A stretch of 64,000 nt of DNA from Microvelia longipes (Eukaryota; Arthropoda; Insecta; Hemiptera; Veliidae): contig JACMZG010001913.1 in assembly GCA_018340805.1 (NCBI GenBank), positions 30,098,114-30,162,113 of the forward strand, in the 5' to 3' direction. Of this stretch, positions 11,670 through 22,054 are shown one piece after another (the first letter of the stretch is position 1; every line of letters begins with the position of its first letter). The notes under the pieces were generated by a model, which was not told the origin of the DNA, did no database searches, and saw nothing but the letters and a program-made list of their open reading frames with translations. Made by a program: the position numbers and the translations under genes.

Positions 11670-11775
11670 GTTGAGGCGCTGACTTGAATAAAGCCGGTAC
11701 GGAGTCAATACGACTACACTAAGTACTTAAAGCGAGAGTTCCCAAGTTCGAATCGTGGTACATGTGCAAATTTTT
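11670..11775 (+). repeat. tRNA-like SINE head, weak
   Basis: The sequence GTTGAGGCGCTGACTTGAAT and a B-box-like AGTTCGAATCG suggest a tRNA-derived promoter. A related but more decayed copy begins at about 19912 (TATTTGAGGCGTTGATTAGA). Not a functional tRNA: no acceptor stem was found. Confidence 0.35.
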
Positions 11776-11813
11776 ATTGTCTTATTTAGAATATATAAGT
11801 TTATAACTATTCT

Positions 11814-11880
11814 GGCGTGGAGCTCCGCGAGTTGGGCGAATTTCCTTTAAAGTGCTTCTTTCTTGCTTATTTCCGGATCA
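11814..11880 (+). repeat. Dispersed repeat fragment (GTTGGGCGAATTTC)
   Basis: It shares GTTGGGCGAATTTC, flanking CTGG.G.GG and following TTGCTT blocks with 43565-43640. The family is unknown. Confidence 0.5.
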
Positions 11881-11931
11881 GGCTTCTAACCTGAGCAATA
11901 GCGTCACATGTTAATCTAATTTTACCAGATT

Positions 11932-12057
11932 TATGGTATTTAGAGTTTGTTTATGTTTATTTTTATATTGTCATTATTTAAGTCATTGTAAATTTAGTCT
12001 TACAATAGAAATGGCTAAAACTTAGAAAAGACTTTTATTACTAGAATAGATACTACA
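11932..12057 (+). repeat. 5' LTR
   Basis: It begins TATGGTATTTAGAG and ends GATACTACA, matching 16078-16202. At 126 bp it is unusually short for a gypsy LTR. Confidence 0.93.
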
Positions 12058-12072
12058 TTTGGCGACGAGGAT
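12058..12072 (+). promoter_or_regulatory. Candidate primer-binding site
   Basis: TTTGGCGACGAGGAT follows the LTR. The TGGCGA start would pair with a tRNA 3' end (TCGCCA). I cannot name the tRNA. The gag ATG follows immediately. Confidence 0.6.
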
Positions 12073-12900
12073 ATGAGTAAGAGAAACAGGAGATCTCGAA
12101 GAGGAGACTCAGATGAAGAGACAGAGGAACAGGCTTTAGGTATGAAAAAAGACAATATCGTATCTAAATTTAGGTTTAACACTTTTGATCAATCTATTGA
12201 GTTGTGGGACTATTATATAAAGAGATTCGAGCTGGAATGCGATATACAAGGCTTGAATGGACCGGGCGATGACGACATCAAACGAAAGCTACTAATGAGC
12301 AAAGTTGGACCGGAAGGATTTAAATTAATTTTAGATAAATTTATTGACGTTGATATGGATGACATATCCTATGACGAAGTAAAACAGGTTTTGGCTGAGT
12401 TTTATGTAAAACCAACATTTATTTTTGCTGAAAGAAAAAAATTTGCTCTACAGCAACGCAAAGAGGGAGAGTCCATTGTAAAATTTATTGCTAGACTAAG
12501 AAGTTCGGCACTTCATTGTGAGTTTGGAAGGTCCCTTGACGAGCGGCTCAGAGATCAATTAGTTATAGGGTTAAATCATACTAAGTGGCAAAGAGAGGTT
12601 ATAAAATTACATCCAAAGAATTATACAACCTTGCAAAATGTTTTAAAAACGGTTTTATCGCTAGAACAAGCTAACGATGGCGAAGCTGAGCTGAACGCTG
12701 GAATTAGCAATGCTAAGCAAGATGATATTAACAGAGTACAAACTAGTAAGACTGAGTCAAAACCAGGACCATCATCAGTGGCGCAAAGGCAGAGCAACCG
12801 AAACATTTTTACATTAGTTAGGGTAGGGATTGTTTTAGTTGTGGGGATTATTTACATAAAGAAGGCAAGGCTTGCTATGCCAAAGGAAAAAAATGCTTAG
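12073..12900 (+). pseudogene. gag of the gypsy element, frameshifted
   Basis: The open frame of 275 codons encodes a capsid-type Gag. It has a charged N-terminus (KRNRRSRRGDSDEE), then a retrotransposon Gag domain around residues 30-200 with FDQSIELWDYYIKRFELE and the stretch LRSSALHCEFG. Gag would assemble the particle and bind the RNA. Near 12825 the frame shifts, so the last residues are unrelated to the family. The two zinc knuckles (CFSCG...H...C and CLACG...NHLAKVC) are intact but in another frame at 12831-12934. Confidence 0.85.
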
Positions 12901-12983
12901 CATGCGGACAGGAAAATCATTTAGCTAAAGTCTGTATTGTAAAAGGAAGAGCTAAAATAGAGAATCAAATAGGGATGTTAGGA

Positions 12984-14377
12984 GGCTGAACCATAGAATT
13001 AGGGAACAGGATATCAATAGTTCAGATCAGGATAGCGATAGCGATAAATCTAAAGGGTATGGGGCAGTTAGGACGTTAGGGAAAAGATCGATAGCTGCTA
13101 GTAAGGTAATGTTAGATAATATTTACATAAACAAGGTGCAAGTTCCTATGTTATACGATCCTGGGGCGTCTGTAACCGTCATTAGTGAAACTGTTTGGAA
13201 AAGATAGGCACCAAGGCTCAAGGAGACAGGAAAACTTACAGCGTACACAGAGGTACCAGTACAAACTATAGGGAAAGCGGAGGTAGAGGTAAAAGCATTT
13301 GGAAAAACTAGAAAGGTAAGCTTGTGTGTCATAAAAAAAGAAGATATACCACTTTTTGGGCTAAACTGGGTATTAGAATTTGGACTTCCGTTACCGCAAG
13401 GGGCAAGAGTGTGTAGTGTAATAGCTAAAGAAAAGAGTAAAGACTTCAAGGAGGAAACGTTAGACAAGAAATTGACAGAATATAGGGATGAGATGAGCAA
13501 AGTGTTGCGCAGCATGCCGGAATTAACATCAGAAGGAGTTGGTAAGGTTGAAGGACACAAAGCAAAACTTTTTATAAAACCTGATGCTGTACCTAAAATA
13601 TGTAAAGTGAGACCGGTACCTTATGCTCTACGAGCAAGAGTAGAAGAAGAACTTGACAGGCTTACTAAGGAGGGCATTATAGAGAAAGTAGACGTGACAA
13701 AAGAACCAGTGACTTGGGCGTCACCAATAGTTGTTGTTGTTAAGCCTACTGGCAAGATTCGTATTTGTGCAGATTTTAAGGTGACACTTAATCAATATGT
13801 TTTACCAGAAAAGCATCCATTGCCAACATTTGACGATATCATGACCAAGTTTCAAGGTGCAAAATACTTTTGTGTAATAGATTTGAAAGATGCATACCTA
13901 CAGGTTGAAGTGGAGGAGGAGAGTAGACCACTACTTGTCATAGCTACGCACAAGGGATTTTTCCGCTATGTCAGACTACCCTTCGGAATCAATACGGCGC
14001 CATCTTTGTTTCAGCGTTTCATGGATACTATCACAGCGGGCTTAGATGGAGCAGCGGGGCTACTTGACGATCTGATAGTATCTGCAAGAACCTTAGACGA
14101 ACTATTAGAACGAACAACAAAACTTCTTCAAAGGTTAGCAAGTGTTGGTATCAAAATACAGGAAAAGAAATGCCAATGGTTCTGTGAAGAAGTGAAGTAT
14201 TTAGGGCATCGAGTTAATAGTGAAGGAATACATCCTACGGAAGAACACGTGGAAGCAATTAAGAACATGCCAACGCCAAAAAACGTGAAAGAATTAAGAT
14301 CATTTCTAGGAACAGTCAATTTTTTTCTAGGTTCATCCCTAATCTCCAAGCAATTTGTGCGCCATTACACAAATTAA
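12984..14377 (+). pseudogene. pol part 1: protease and reverse transcriptase
   Basis: The protease active site reads LYDPGAS at 13151-13171. Aspartic proteases of this class need D-T/S-G, so Pro replaces the catalytic-loop residue. A TAG stop lies at 13205-13207. Beyond it the frame is open to 14377 and encodes the reverse transcriptase fingers and palm, which copy element RNA to DNA. Motifs are YALRARVEEELDRL, WASPIVVVVKPTGKIR, VIDLKDAYLQ with the first catalytic Asp, RLPFGINTAPSLFQ, and LLDD where YxDD is normal. The Tyr of the active-site box is thus Leu. It ends in SFLGTVNFF, where the frame is lost in a run of seven T near 14320. Confidence 0.9.
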
Positions 14378-14393
14378 CTAAGAAAAATTCGCA

Positions 14394-16064
14394 ATGGGTT
14401 TGGACAAGGGAAGAAGAAAAGACAATGGAGTACCTAAAAAACAGTTTGACTACAAAAATGCTCTAGCACTTTATGACCCACATGTGCCATTGGTGGTTTG
14501 TAGTGACGCAAGTGATGCAGGATTGGGAGCTGTGTTGTTACATAGGTATCCTTCTGGAGAAGAGCGACCAGTGGCCTATGCATCTCGGAGCTTGAGCGAG
14601 GCTGAAAAGAGGTATGCAACGATAGAAAAGGAAGCCATGGGACTGATTTTCGCAGTATTGAAATTTGCACAATATTTATTTGGCCAAGAGTTTATACTAA
14701 GAACGGACCATAAACCATTGGTTCACATATTTGGGGAAAATAAGCCCATAGGGAAGATGACAGCTAACAGAGTAAATAGGTGGGCATTAATTTTAGCTAG
14801 TTATAGATATAAAATCGAGTTTGTAGAGGGTACTTCGAACAACACGGCAGACTTATTATCTAGATTACCATTAAGAAGGCCAGAAAAAGACAGTCTAGAT
14901 GAATTTAAGAGGGACCATCTGTGTCATCTAAGATTACCAGACCTCATGATTTCAAAGAAAAAACTAAAAGAAGAGACATTGAAAGATGACAGGTTAAAAA
15001 AAGTAATTGGATTCATAACATCAAGTTGGCCTAAAGAGAAGAGAGGAATACCCGAATCAATAATGACATTTTACGAGAAGCGAGGGGAGTTATCTTATGA
15101 AGAGGGAGTCTTGTTGTGGATGGGACGAATAGTTGTACCAGTTAAGCTAAGAGAAGGAGTTTTAGAAATAATCCACGAGGGTCATCCCGGAATTTGCGGG
15201 ATGAAAGCATCTGCCAAGTTTTATGTATGGTGGCCAGGTATGAATAATGACCTAGAACAGTATGTTAGGAATTGTATCTCTTGTCAGACTGTTCGACCGA
15301 GAGAGATAGAATCACCACTATTTTCATGGGCAACGCCGGCGGAAGCTTGGGCAAGAGTGCATATCGATTACGCGGGGCCGTTTGAGGGAAAATCGTGGCT
15401 GGTAGTGATAGACGCATTCTCAAAGTGGGTGGAGATTTTACCAACACAGGCAACATCATCAAGCAAAACAATCAAGATGTTACGAGAAGTATTTGCAAGG
15501 TTTGGATTGCCAAAGAGCATTGTGTCAGACAATGGGCCGCAATTTTCATCTTTAGAATTTAAAGAATGGTGTGAGATGAATGGTATTACACATATTAAGA
15601 TAACACCTTACCACCCGAAATCAAATGGCCAAGCAGAGCGAATGGTGCGAACTTTTAAAGAAAGAATGAAGGCATCAAAGGGAGGAAGGAAAGATATCGA
15701 TCAAAGGTTACAAGAGTTTTTATTATCATATCGTAACACGCCTCATAAGTCAACAGGCTACGCACCAGCAGAGTTATTATTAGGACACCGGCTACGAAAC
15801 AGGTTAGATTTACTTAAACCTGACCCGAGGCAGGCGATAGATGAGGCTGCTGCAAAGCGTAAGGTGTATCACGACAAGAAGAGTAAGAGGAGAGAGTTTG
15901 AAGAAGGGGATAGAGTATTGGTTTTAGGAAAAGGTGGGAAAGATTATAGCCAGGGGACGGTTATTACAAGAACTGGTGAGTTATCTTATGTTGTGGAGAT
16001 AGGGGATGAGAAGCGTAGGGTACATGCTGATCAGCTTAGGGCCGATAAGGGTTCAGCTTGGTAA
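14394..16064 (+). pseudogene. pol part 2: RNase H and integrase
   Basis: The open frame of 556 codons starts inside a frameshifted junction, so its first 20 or so residues are not genuine. RNase H carboxylates are visible at D38 (SDASDAG), E80, D105 (RTDHKP) and D153 (TADLLSR). The integrase zinc finger follows with H261, H264, C294 and C297. The DD35E catalytic core is D325 (HIDYAGP), D379 (SDNGPQF) and E415 (NGQAERM), with 35 residues between the last two. A GPF/chromo-less C-terminal region ends at RRVHADQLR. The integrase itself looks intact. The true link to the reverse transcriptase needs two frame changes, near 14320 and 14450. Confidence 0.92.
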
Positions 16065-16077
16065 GAGGGGGAGGTAA
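16064..16077 (+). promoter_or_regulatory. Polypurine tract
   Basis: AGAGGGGGAGGTAA directly precedes the 3' LTR, the place from which plus-strand DNA synthesis is primed. Confidence 0.8.
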
Positions 16078-16202
16078 TATGGTATTTAGAGTTTGTTTAT
16101 GTTTATTTTTTATTGTCATTATTTATGTCATTGTAAATTTAGTCTTACAATAGAAATGGCTAAAACTTAGAAAAGACTTTTATTACTAGAATAGATACTA
16201 CA
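16078..16202 (+). repeat. 3' LTR
   Basis: It matches the 5' LTR almost base for base and is followed by AGATT, the right copy of the target duplication. Confidence 0.93.
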
Positions 16203-16209
16203 AGATTAT

Positions 16210-16636
16210 TCAAAGAAAATGTGCTAAAATGATCAAAAACTGAGCAAATGAGTGCAAATAATACTGTCCCGTGTATTGCATACACGGGTTGCATATGTAA
16301 GGAATAAATATGCATTTTCTTTGATAAATCCTAAAAAATTAAATAAAAAGTTGTAGCTCTAGTGCTCAGGTTTTAAAACATATAACGGAAACATCAGTAA
16401 GAAATGAATTAATGAGCAAAAAAGCACGCAATTCAAAGGAAATTAGACCGGCTTGTGGACCTCCGCGGAAGAATTTTATTATTTCTGATTTTATTACCAC
16501 TAGTATTAGAACTGATTGACATATAAAACCATGTGTAAACATGTAAAACATATACCAAAACTGAAGCAAGAATTGCTTAAATTTCAATGAAAATTCGCTC
16601 AGCTTGCGGACCGTTACGCCAATTATTTATATAAAA
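16210..16636. other. Gene-free stretch
   Basis: The block GCTTGTGGACCTCCGCGGAAGAATT at 16452 has a weaker echo at 16599 (GCTTGCGGACCGTTACGCC). Nothing else is recognised. Confidence 0.4.
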
Positions 16637-16637
16637 A

Positions 16638-16659
16638 CTAATATATATATAATATATAT

Positions 16660-16701
<42 letters not shown>

Positions 16702-16745
16702 ATATATATATAATATATATATATATATAATATATATATTATATA

Positions 16746-16836
<91 letters not shown>

Positions 16837-16838
16837 TA
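16638..16838. repeat. Long (TA)n microsatellite
   Basis: About 200 bp of TA repeats, with phase flips in the first half and a pure array in the second. Confidence 0.95.
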
Positions 16839-17308
16839 GTATGATACCTTATATCATACAAATATAGGTGATTATAATATTATAATTATTATACACCTGT
16901 ATTACTTCCCTAAAGTTTAGGCCTGTAAATGATAAGGTTTATAAAGCAAAGGTGATAAGCAAAGTAAAATAGGGAAATCTCTTGTTTGCCTTAAGACTTC
17001 GAGGTGCTTTTGGTTGTGAATTTCGACCAAGTCTTAAAACTTAGCAAAACTTCAGCCCTTACTTGTGTCAAATTAGTTTTACTAAGTTTTAAATACTTCC
17101 TTTTATAACTTAGTTAACTTGCTGTTTCTGTACAAATTTGTTGCGACAGAAAGTTTTCAGTTACTTCGTTAGATTATGCAAAGTAAGATTGTAATTTTAT
17201 TACTGGAAATTTAACTGTAGTATTAGATTTTGCTTCTAAGAAAAGGCATACCAAGAAATGCGAATGAACCTGTTATAGTGATTTTCCGTAGGAAACAATT
17301 CACCAAAA

Positions 17309-17310
<2 letters not shown>

Positions 17311-17375
<65 letters not shown>
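17311..17375. repeat. (TA)n microsatellite
   Basis: A pure TA array of about 60 bp. Confidence 0.95.
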
Positions 17376-17380
<5 letters not shown>

Positions 17381-17458
17381 TAGCTGATTCTTCAATTACA
17401 TGTGTACCCCTTTTCGTAATACATAAGTATGATAAGTTTTGTTTACATGTGTTTATAT

Positions 17459-17516
17459 GGTTTTTGTCGGATCATAAAAGTTAAGCAGCTTCGAGCAAGG
17501 TCAGTGACTGGATATT
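17459..17516 (+). repeat. 5S-box repeat, 5S-like core only
   Basis: GGATCATAAAAGTTAAGCAG, followed by TCGAGCAAGGTCAGTGACTG, corresponds to the 5S A-box to intermediate element. The C-box part is cut off. Confidence 0.65.
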
Positions 17517-17720
17517 GAAACAAAGCAATATTAACTGATTTATTTTAGAGGAAACCATGCTCCTAGTTATGATTACCTCTTAGTATATTATTGCATTGAT
17601 TTCATTCAGAAAAATGAAAAAAAAAATTCTATTGAAAAAATACAAAAATAAGAAAATTATTAAAATCTGTATATGTATAACCTTATTAATAACTTTAGAT
17701 ATTATGGGGACGTCGCGATT

Positions 17721-17905
17721 GATCTATTAATTCAAGAGGTTTGTAATAAAATACGTCTCTCCACCAATTATTTTATACACTAAAGAGCTAGCTTTCGGCT
17801 GCAAAATGATGATGGCTGGTTGCAGCCGAAAGCTACCACTTTAGTATATAAAATAATTGGTGGAGAGACGTATTTTATTACAAACCTCTTGAATTAATTC
17901 ATGGA
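17721..17905. repeat. Near-perfect palindrome with Penelope-like end
   Basis: Arms at 17721-17802 and 17821-17905 are inverted copies with few mismatches. The 18-bp centre plus arm tips give ATGATGATGGC...GCCGAAAGC, a hammerhead-like core with C changed to A at its first base. The arms end in the GGTGGAGAGACGTATTTTAT block shared with other Penelope-like ends in the window. Confidence 0.85.
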
Positions 17906-18049
17906 CTCCACAACGCAGCCAACTTTACGGGACGATTGATCTATAGTTGTTAATATTAGTTGACCGACTGAAGCCTGAAGCCAGCCAAAACATTCAGGGA
18001 GGGAGAAAGTCTGAATCTAATATCTAAAGCTAAATTATAGACTCACTCG

Positions 18050-18158
18050 TCTTCCTTTTATTTCTTCAACGGTTTTGCACTGATGATGGCCTATAGCTAG
18101 GTTGAAAGCGCGTTGCCAATAAAGTTTTTATTTTTTGGAGAGACTTTTCATTTAATTA
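18050..18158 (+). mobile_element. Solo Penelope-like 3' end with hammerhead-like core
   Basis: CTGATGA is at 18080, and GAAA at 18104 follows a stem GGCC/GGTT with loop. Then GCGCGTTGCCAATAAA and TTGGAGAGACTTTTCAT follow, the same order as at 17860 and 62560. No coding part is attached. Confidence 0.6.
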
Positions 18159-18239
18159 TTTATTTAGAGAGGGGGACTAATCCCAGAGTTGATATTTTAG
18201 ACACTTTAAAGGAATTTTGTTAAAAAATAATTTATTGAG

Positions 18240-18790
18240 GGGATGAATTCTTTTTCAGGGGAGCCACGTCCCTCTACCTGGATACGGACATAGAGTCACC
18301 ATTTTTATTGAGTTAAAAAAACATTTCTTTGTTGAGACTATTTTTACCAGACAAATTATAACGTGAGAGGACAAATGTTTTAATATTTTATTATTTATTT
18401 GATGAGAATCAATTGATTCTGGTTTAATGATATCTTTAATATCTTTAGACAAGTCTTTAGAGTTGAAAGGAAAAACTATTTTTAGGACTGTTGGAGTGAC
18501 AGGTTATTGAAAAATTAGTAAAAGGACTAGGTGAATAAATTATTGGGCTTTAATAGGGATAAAATTAAGCTAGCAGAGCCTAATACACTATCTGAAAGAT
18601 ATTCATTATTTGACCAGTATGAATTAAATTTATCTGCAGCTTCATTACCCCTATACTTTTTTATCTCTATGAAGAATATTAATTTCCGGTTTTTGACATT
18701 TCTAAACGACACATTTCTGCTTTAATTAGTTTCCAAAATTCTTCTGGTTTATTAACAGAAATATTTATTTAAGAGTTCTGGTATAATTTT
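18240..18790 (-). pseudogene. LINE (jockey/I-like) reverse transcriptase fragment
   Basis: On the minus strand the segment around 18452-18255 reads NNKILKHLSSHVI followed by IKMVTLCPYPGRGTW. This resembles the start of the reverse transcriptase fingers in jockey-like non-LTR elements (NKILKHLS... and LKIAxVxPxxKKG). Upstream, around 18760-18530, EEFWKLIK and DKFNSYW fit the linker before it. Stops and frame changes occur throughout. The catalytic half is missing, cut off near 18160 by the solo Penelope-like end. Confidence 0.55.
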
Positions 18791-18922
18791 TGCTGTTTTA
18801 ATACTTCATTACAGATTAATACGTCTTTATACTTCCTGTTGTAATTAATAAATAAAATAGAGCAGCTTATAGATCTTTGTTTATGTATTTAATTTTTCAT
18901 GAAGGGTTTTAGGAGTGGCACT

Positions 18923-19483
18923 GAGTCACCCCGTAGTGTAGTGGTTAAGGTACGCGGCCAATACACAGAATGAATGGACTTTATAGTCATGGGTTCAATC
19001 CCAGCAAGGGCCTCTAGGATTTTTATGAGAGGGACAAAAATTATGCCAACCACGTCCTTCAGAAGGGGCGTAAAGCTGGTGGTCTCGAGCCTGCGTTGTC
19101 AGATACTCGTTAAAGATTCCTTACCCTAAATGAAACTGGGTATAGGCAAAATTTAGGACCCTCATTGTAGATTCATTATAATACTATACTGTTTCTGCCT
19201 TGTAGTTTCAAGTGAATAGAGGTTTGGCCTAACAGTGAGAGCACGTGTTGTTTCCAAATTTCACTAGACTATATGAGTCAGTGAAAATATGTATGATTGC
19301 TTAAAAAAGCATGAGGGGAACCATAGAAATTAACGGCTCTTTTGTCTTGTTAGATGAAATATACCTTCACTAAAAATTAAAAGGAGTAGATAACACTATC
19401 TTAGGGAGCTGGCAAAAAAGGCCCAACAACATGGCCTACTTGCCTGGTAGTTACTACCACCCCCCCCCCATATTACTACATAC
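18923..19483 (+). mobile_element. tRNA-derived SINE, 561 bp, with 13-bp target duplication
   Basis: The head resembles tRNA-Val: CCGTAGTGTAGTGGTTAAGG contains the A box and GGGTTCAATCCC the B box, at the right distance for a polymerase III type 2 promoter. The element is flanked by perfect copies of TAGGAGTGGCACT (18910-18922 and 19484-19496), which fixes both ends. The body has no coding frame. The 3' end is a C run followed by CATATTACTACATAC, not a poly-A tail. Confidence 0.85.
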
Positions 19484-19496
19484 TAGGAGTGGCACT

Positions 19497-19735
19497 ATCG
19501 ATTGAATTTTGAAACATCGATAAAGTAACCTGAACAACTTCATACACCTGAATAAACAGTACATAATACAGAAATTTATATAAAACCTTTAAAATACTAA
19601 CCAACAAAACAAACACTGTGTAAAAAAAGACGGCAATTTACTTATTATAACCTAATTCACCTGAGAGCCCCAACAAGTTGTTTCAGGACTCTTAATGTAT
19701 TGAGATAGGCCATGCCCTCTCAAGTAATATATCTC
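19497..19735. repeat. Dispersed repeat, copy 1 (second at 59990-60265)
   Basis: Shared ordered blocks include TTGAATTTTGAAACATCGA/TTAAATTTTGAAAGATCGA, then GAGCCCCAA and CTCTTAATGTATT.AGATAGG. The family is not recognised. The SINE at 18923 inserted at its left margin. Confidence 0.6.
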
Positions 19736-19739
19736 TTTT

Positions 19740-21050
19740 TTTAGAGCATTTATTCTTATTAGATGCAGGATTTTTACTATTTTTATCGTTTCTTTCAATA
19801 TTAGCTTTAATAGAGTATATTTATTATTGAATGGATACTTAAAGACTGAAAAACTTCTTTCAGTCTTCTTACTTTCATTAAATAAATTATTAATAAAAAC
19901 CTGAGGTGTCGTTATCAATGTTATTTGAGGCGTTGATTAGAATAATAGTGGTCTGTAGTCACGATTATCTAAGTGTAAAACCTTTAGAAAAAAGCGTGTT
20001 AAATATCCGGAAAACTTAAAATACCTAGGTGAACTAATAATTTCCAGTAAGGTGCGTTTTTATATTTTTATGGGCTCTGAGTCGATACGAGCACTCAATC
20101 GAATTTTGGTACTGGCGATAATTTTTATTGCTATATTTACACTACATTTTTATAACTTTAAAATAAACTATCACAGTTTTGAATGCCAAATAGAAATAAC
20201 TAACTCATTTCCTTTATAAAATTGTTTGACAATTAAAATTGGGACCTATCAGGCACATGAACAAAAAGAAAAAGTGCTAGTGAGAAAACAAGCTCTGAAA
20301 TAAAAATTTAGCCGGCTTGACTGGTCTGCTTTTTCCCTGGCTTTTTCAACATAACTCTGGTTCTGCTTGTTACATCAGTAATTTGAGGATTAAAGTTTTG
20401 GTGTTAGAGTAAGTCTTTATATTTTTAGATGTAAATAAAATATCTTTCTATCTTTAGTTATTTTTGTTTAAACATTTTCTTCTTTTTCTTTTCAATAATT
20501 AAAACTTTTCTCCTAAATCTCTCTTCAGTATTTCGTTTCCTTTTCATTTTTTTTAAAAAAAACCCTTAACCGGAAAAAAGGGCTCCAGAGCCAAGAATTG
20601 GAAAACCCGTTTCGATAACTTTTTTTAGAAAGCCATTTTGTAATCGATTTTCTATGGATCCATCGTTAAAATGGACATTTTGCCAATTTTTTCCTTTTTT
20701 AAAACTCTTGAAATAATATAAAGGTTGCGTTTATATATTATAGGGAACGAAAAAGGTAAAAAAAAAAAACATTTATACACCCTTTTCTCCTAACCAAAAA
20801 ATTTATTTTATTTTCTCTTGTCCTGTACTTGGAAATGGTTTTAACGACTTTTATTTTATCTATTATAAAAGTGAATTGTTTACGATTTTCTGTGCGTAAA
20901 ACATTTATTTTTAGGAGTAATTCAGTAAAATTCAATTCCTTAATTGGACGATAAAGTATTATTTCGTACTGAAAGGGAATCTAAAAAGAACATAGCAGTT
21001 TTAATTATAAGTTTATACATTTATTATATAAAATATATATACATGTCACA
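19740..21050. other. Gene-free stretch
   Basis: The minus-strand frame at 19918-19652 has no recognisable domain. A tRNA-like remnant may lie at 19910-19970. Otherwise nothing is seen. Confidence 0.4.
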
Positions 21051-21059
21051 TTTAAGTAG

Positions 21060-22050
21060 CTCTTGCGAGGCTTTTAAGGCGTCAACAGACTTTTAAGGCT
21101 TCAGACCGTCAAGACGTTAAGGTTCGTAGACTAGGTTAAGGTGTTAGTTTGTATCAAAGCGACTTCCAAACCTTTCGCACATCTAGTGTCTAGGATTCTT
21201 AGAGTAGATTGTGCTCTTGGATTTTATTATTTGTCAAGGAGACCTTTAGCATCACAGGTCTCCAGGGTTCGCAGACTAGATTGTGCTCTTAGTTATTTGT
21301 CAAAGCGACTTGTAGATCTTTTGCACCTCTGATGTCTACGGTTTTTAGAATAAGTTATGCTTTCAGTTTTGTATCAATTTGTCAAGGAGACTTTTTGCAT
21401 CAAGGATGTCCTGAGTTTTATGGACTAGGTTGTGCTGTTAATCATGTATCAAAGCGACTTGCAGATTTTTTGCATATCTGATTTCTAGTATTCTTAGACT
21501 AGGTTGTGCTCTTAGTTTTGTATTAAAGCGACTTGCAGATCTATTGGCAGCATCTGATTACTATATTCTTAGACTAGGTTGCCGCTTCTTAGTTTTGTCT
21601 TAAGCGACTTGCAAGATCTTTTGCATATCTGATTTTCTAGTATCTTAGACTAGGTTGCGCTCTTAGTTTTGTATTAAAGCGACTTGCAGATCTATTGCAC
21701 ATCTGATTTCTAGTATTCTTAGACTAGGTTCGCTCTTAGTTATTTGTATTAAGCGACTTGCAGAATTTTGCATATCTGGATTTCTAGTATTCTCTTAACT
21801 AGGTTGGTGCTCTTAGTTTTATATTAAAGCGACTTGCAGATCTATTGCACATCTGATTTCTAGTATTCTTAGACTAGGTTGCGCTCTTAGTTAATTAAGC
21901 GACTTGCAGATTTTTGCATATTCTGAATTTCTAGTTTCTGACTAAAGCGACTTGCAGTTGCACATCTGTTTTCTAGTTTCTTAGACAGGTTTTGCTTTCA
22001 TTTTATATTAAAACGACTGTCAAAATTCGCAAACTAAGTTGCTAAATTCA
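21060..22050. repeat. Tandem array of about 75-bp units with two monomer types
   Basis: Units contain AGCGACTTGCAGATCT and TTCTTAGACTAGGTTG. Starts lie near 21158, 21304, 21453, 21527, 21603, 21678, 21752, 21828 and 21898. At the left, type A (AGCGACTT) alternates with type B (AGGAGACTTT), giving a dimer of about 148 bp. At the right only type A is found. Unit length varies from 70 to 76 bp, with shorter decayed units at the right edge. Confidence 0.93.
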
Positions 22051-22054
22051 AAAA

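Larger units (their letters stand above)
11932..16202 (+). mobile_element. Ty3/gypsy retrotransposon, complete but coding-defective
   Basis: The 4271-bp element has LTRs of 126 and 125 bp and is flanked by the 5-bp target duplication AGATT (11927-11931 and 16203-16207). Domain order is gag, protease, reverse transcriptase, RNase H, integrase, which is the Ty3/gypsy order. No envelope gene is present. The two LTRs differ only by a small indel in a T/A run and one A/T change, which indicates a young insertion. gag and pol nevertheless contain frameshifts and one stop, described in the separate entries. Confidence 0.95.

Noticed and set aside
13123..13560. 145-codon minus-strand frame
   Set aside because: Antisense shadow of the gypsy protease and reverse transcriptase.
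11932..16202. Endogenous retrovirus with envelope gene
   Set aside because: The integrase frame ends 13 bp before the 3' LTR, so there is no room for an envelope gene.
18930..19012. tRNA-Val-like sequence as a real tRNA gene
   Set aside because: A and B boxes are present, but the arms do not close into a cloverleaf, and the target duplication shows it is the head of a SINE.
21060..22050. CRISPR array
   Set aside because: The units are contiguous tandem repeats without unique spacers, and the DNA is clearly eukaryotic.
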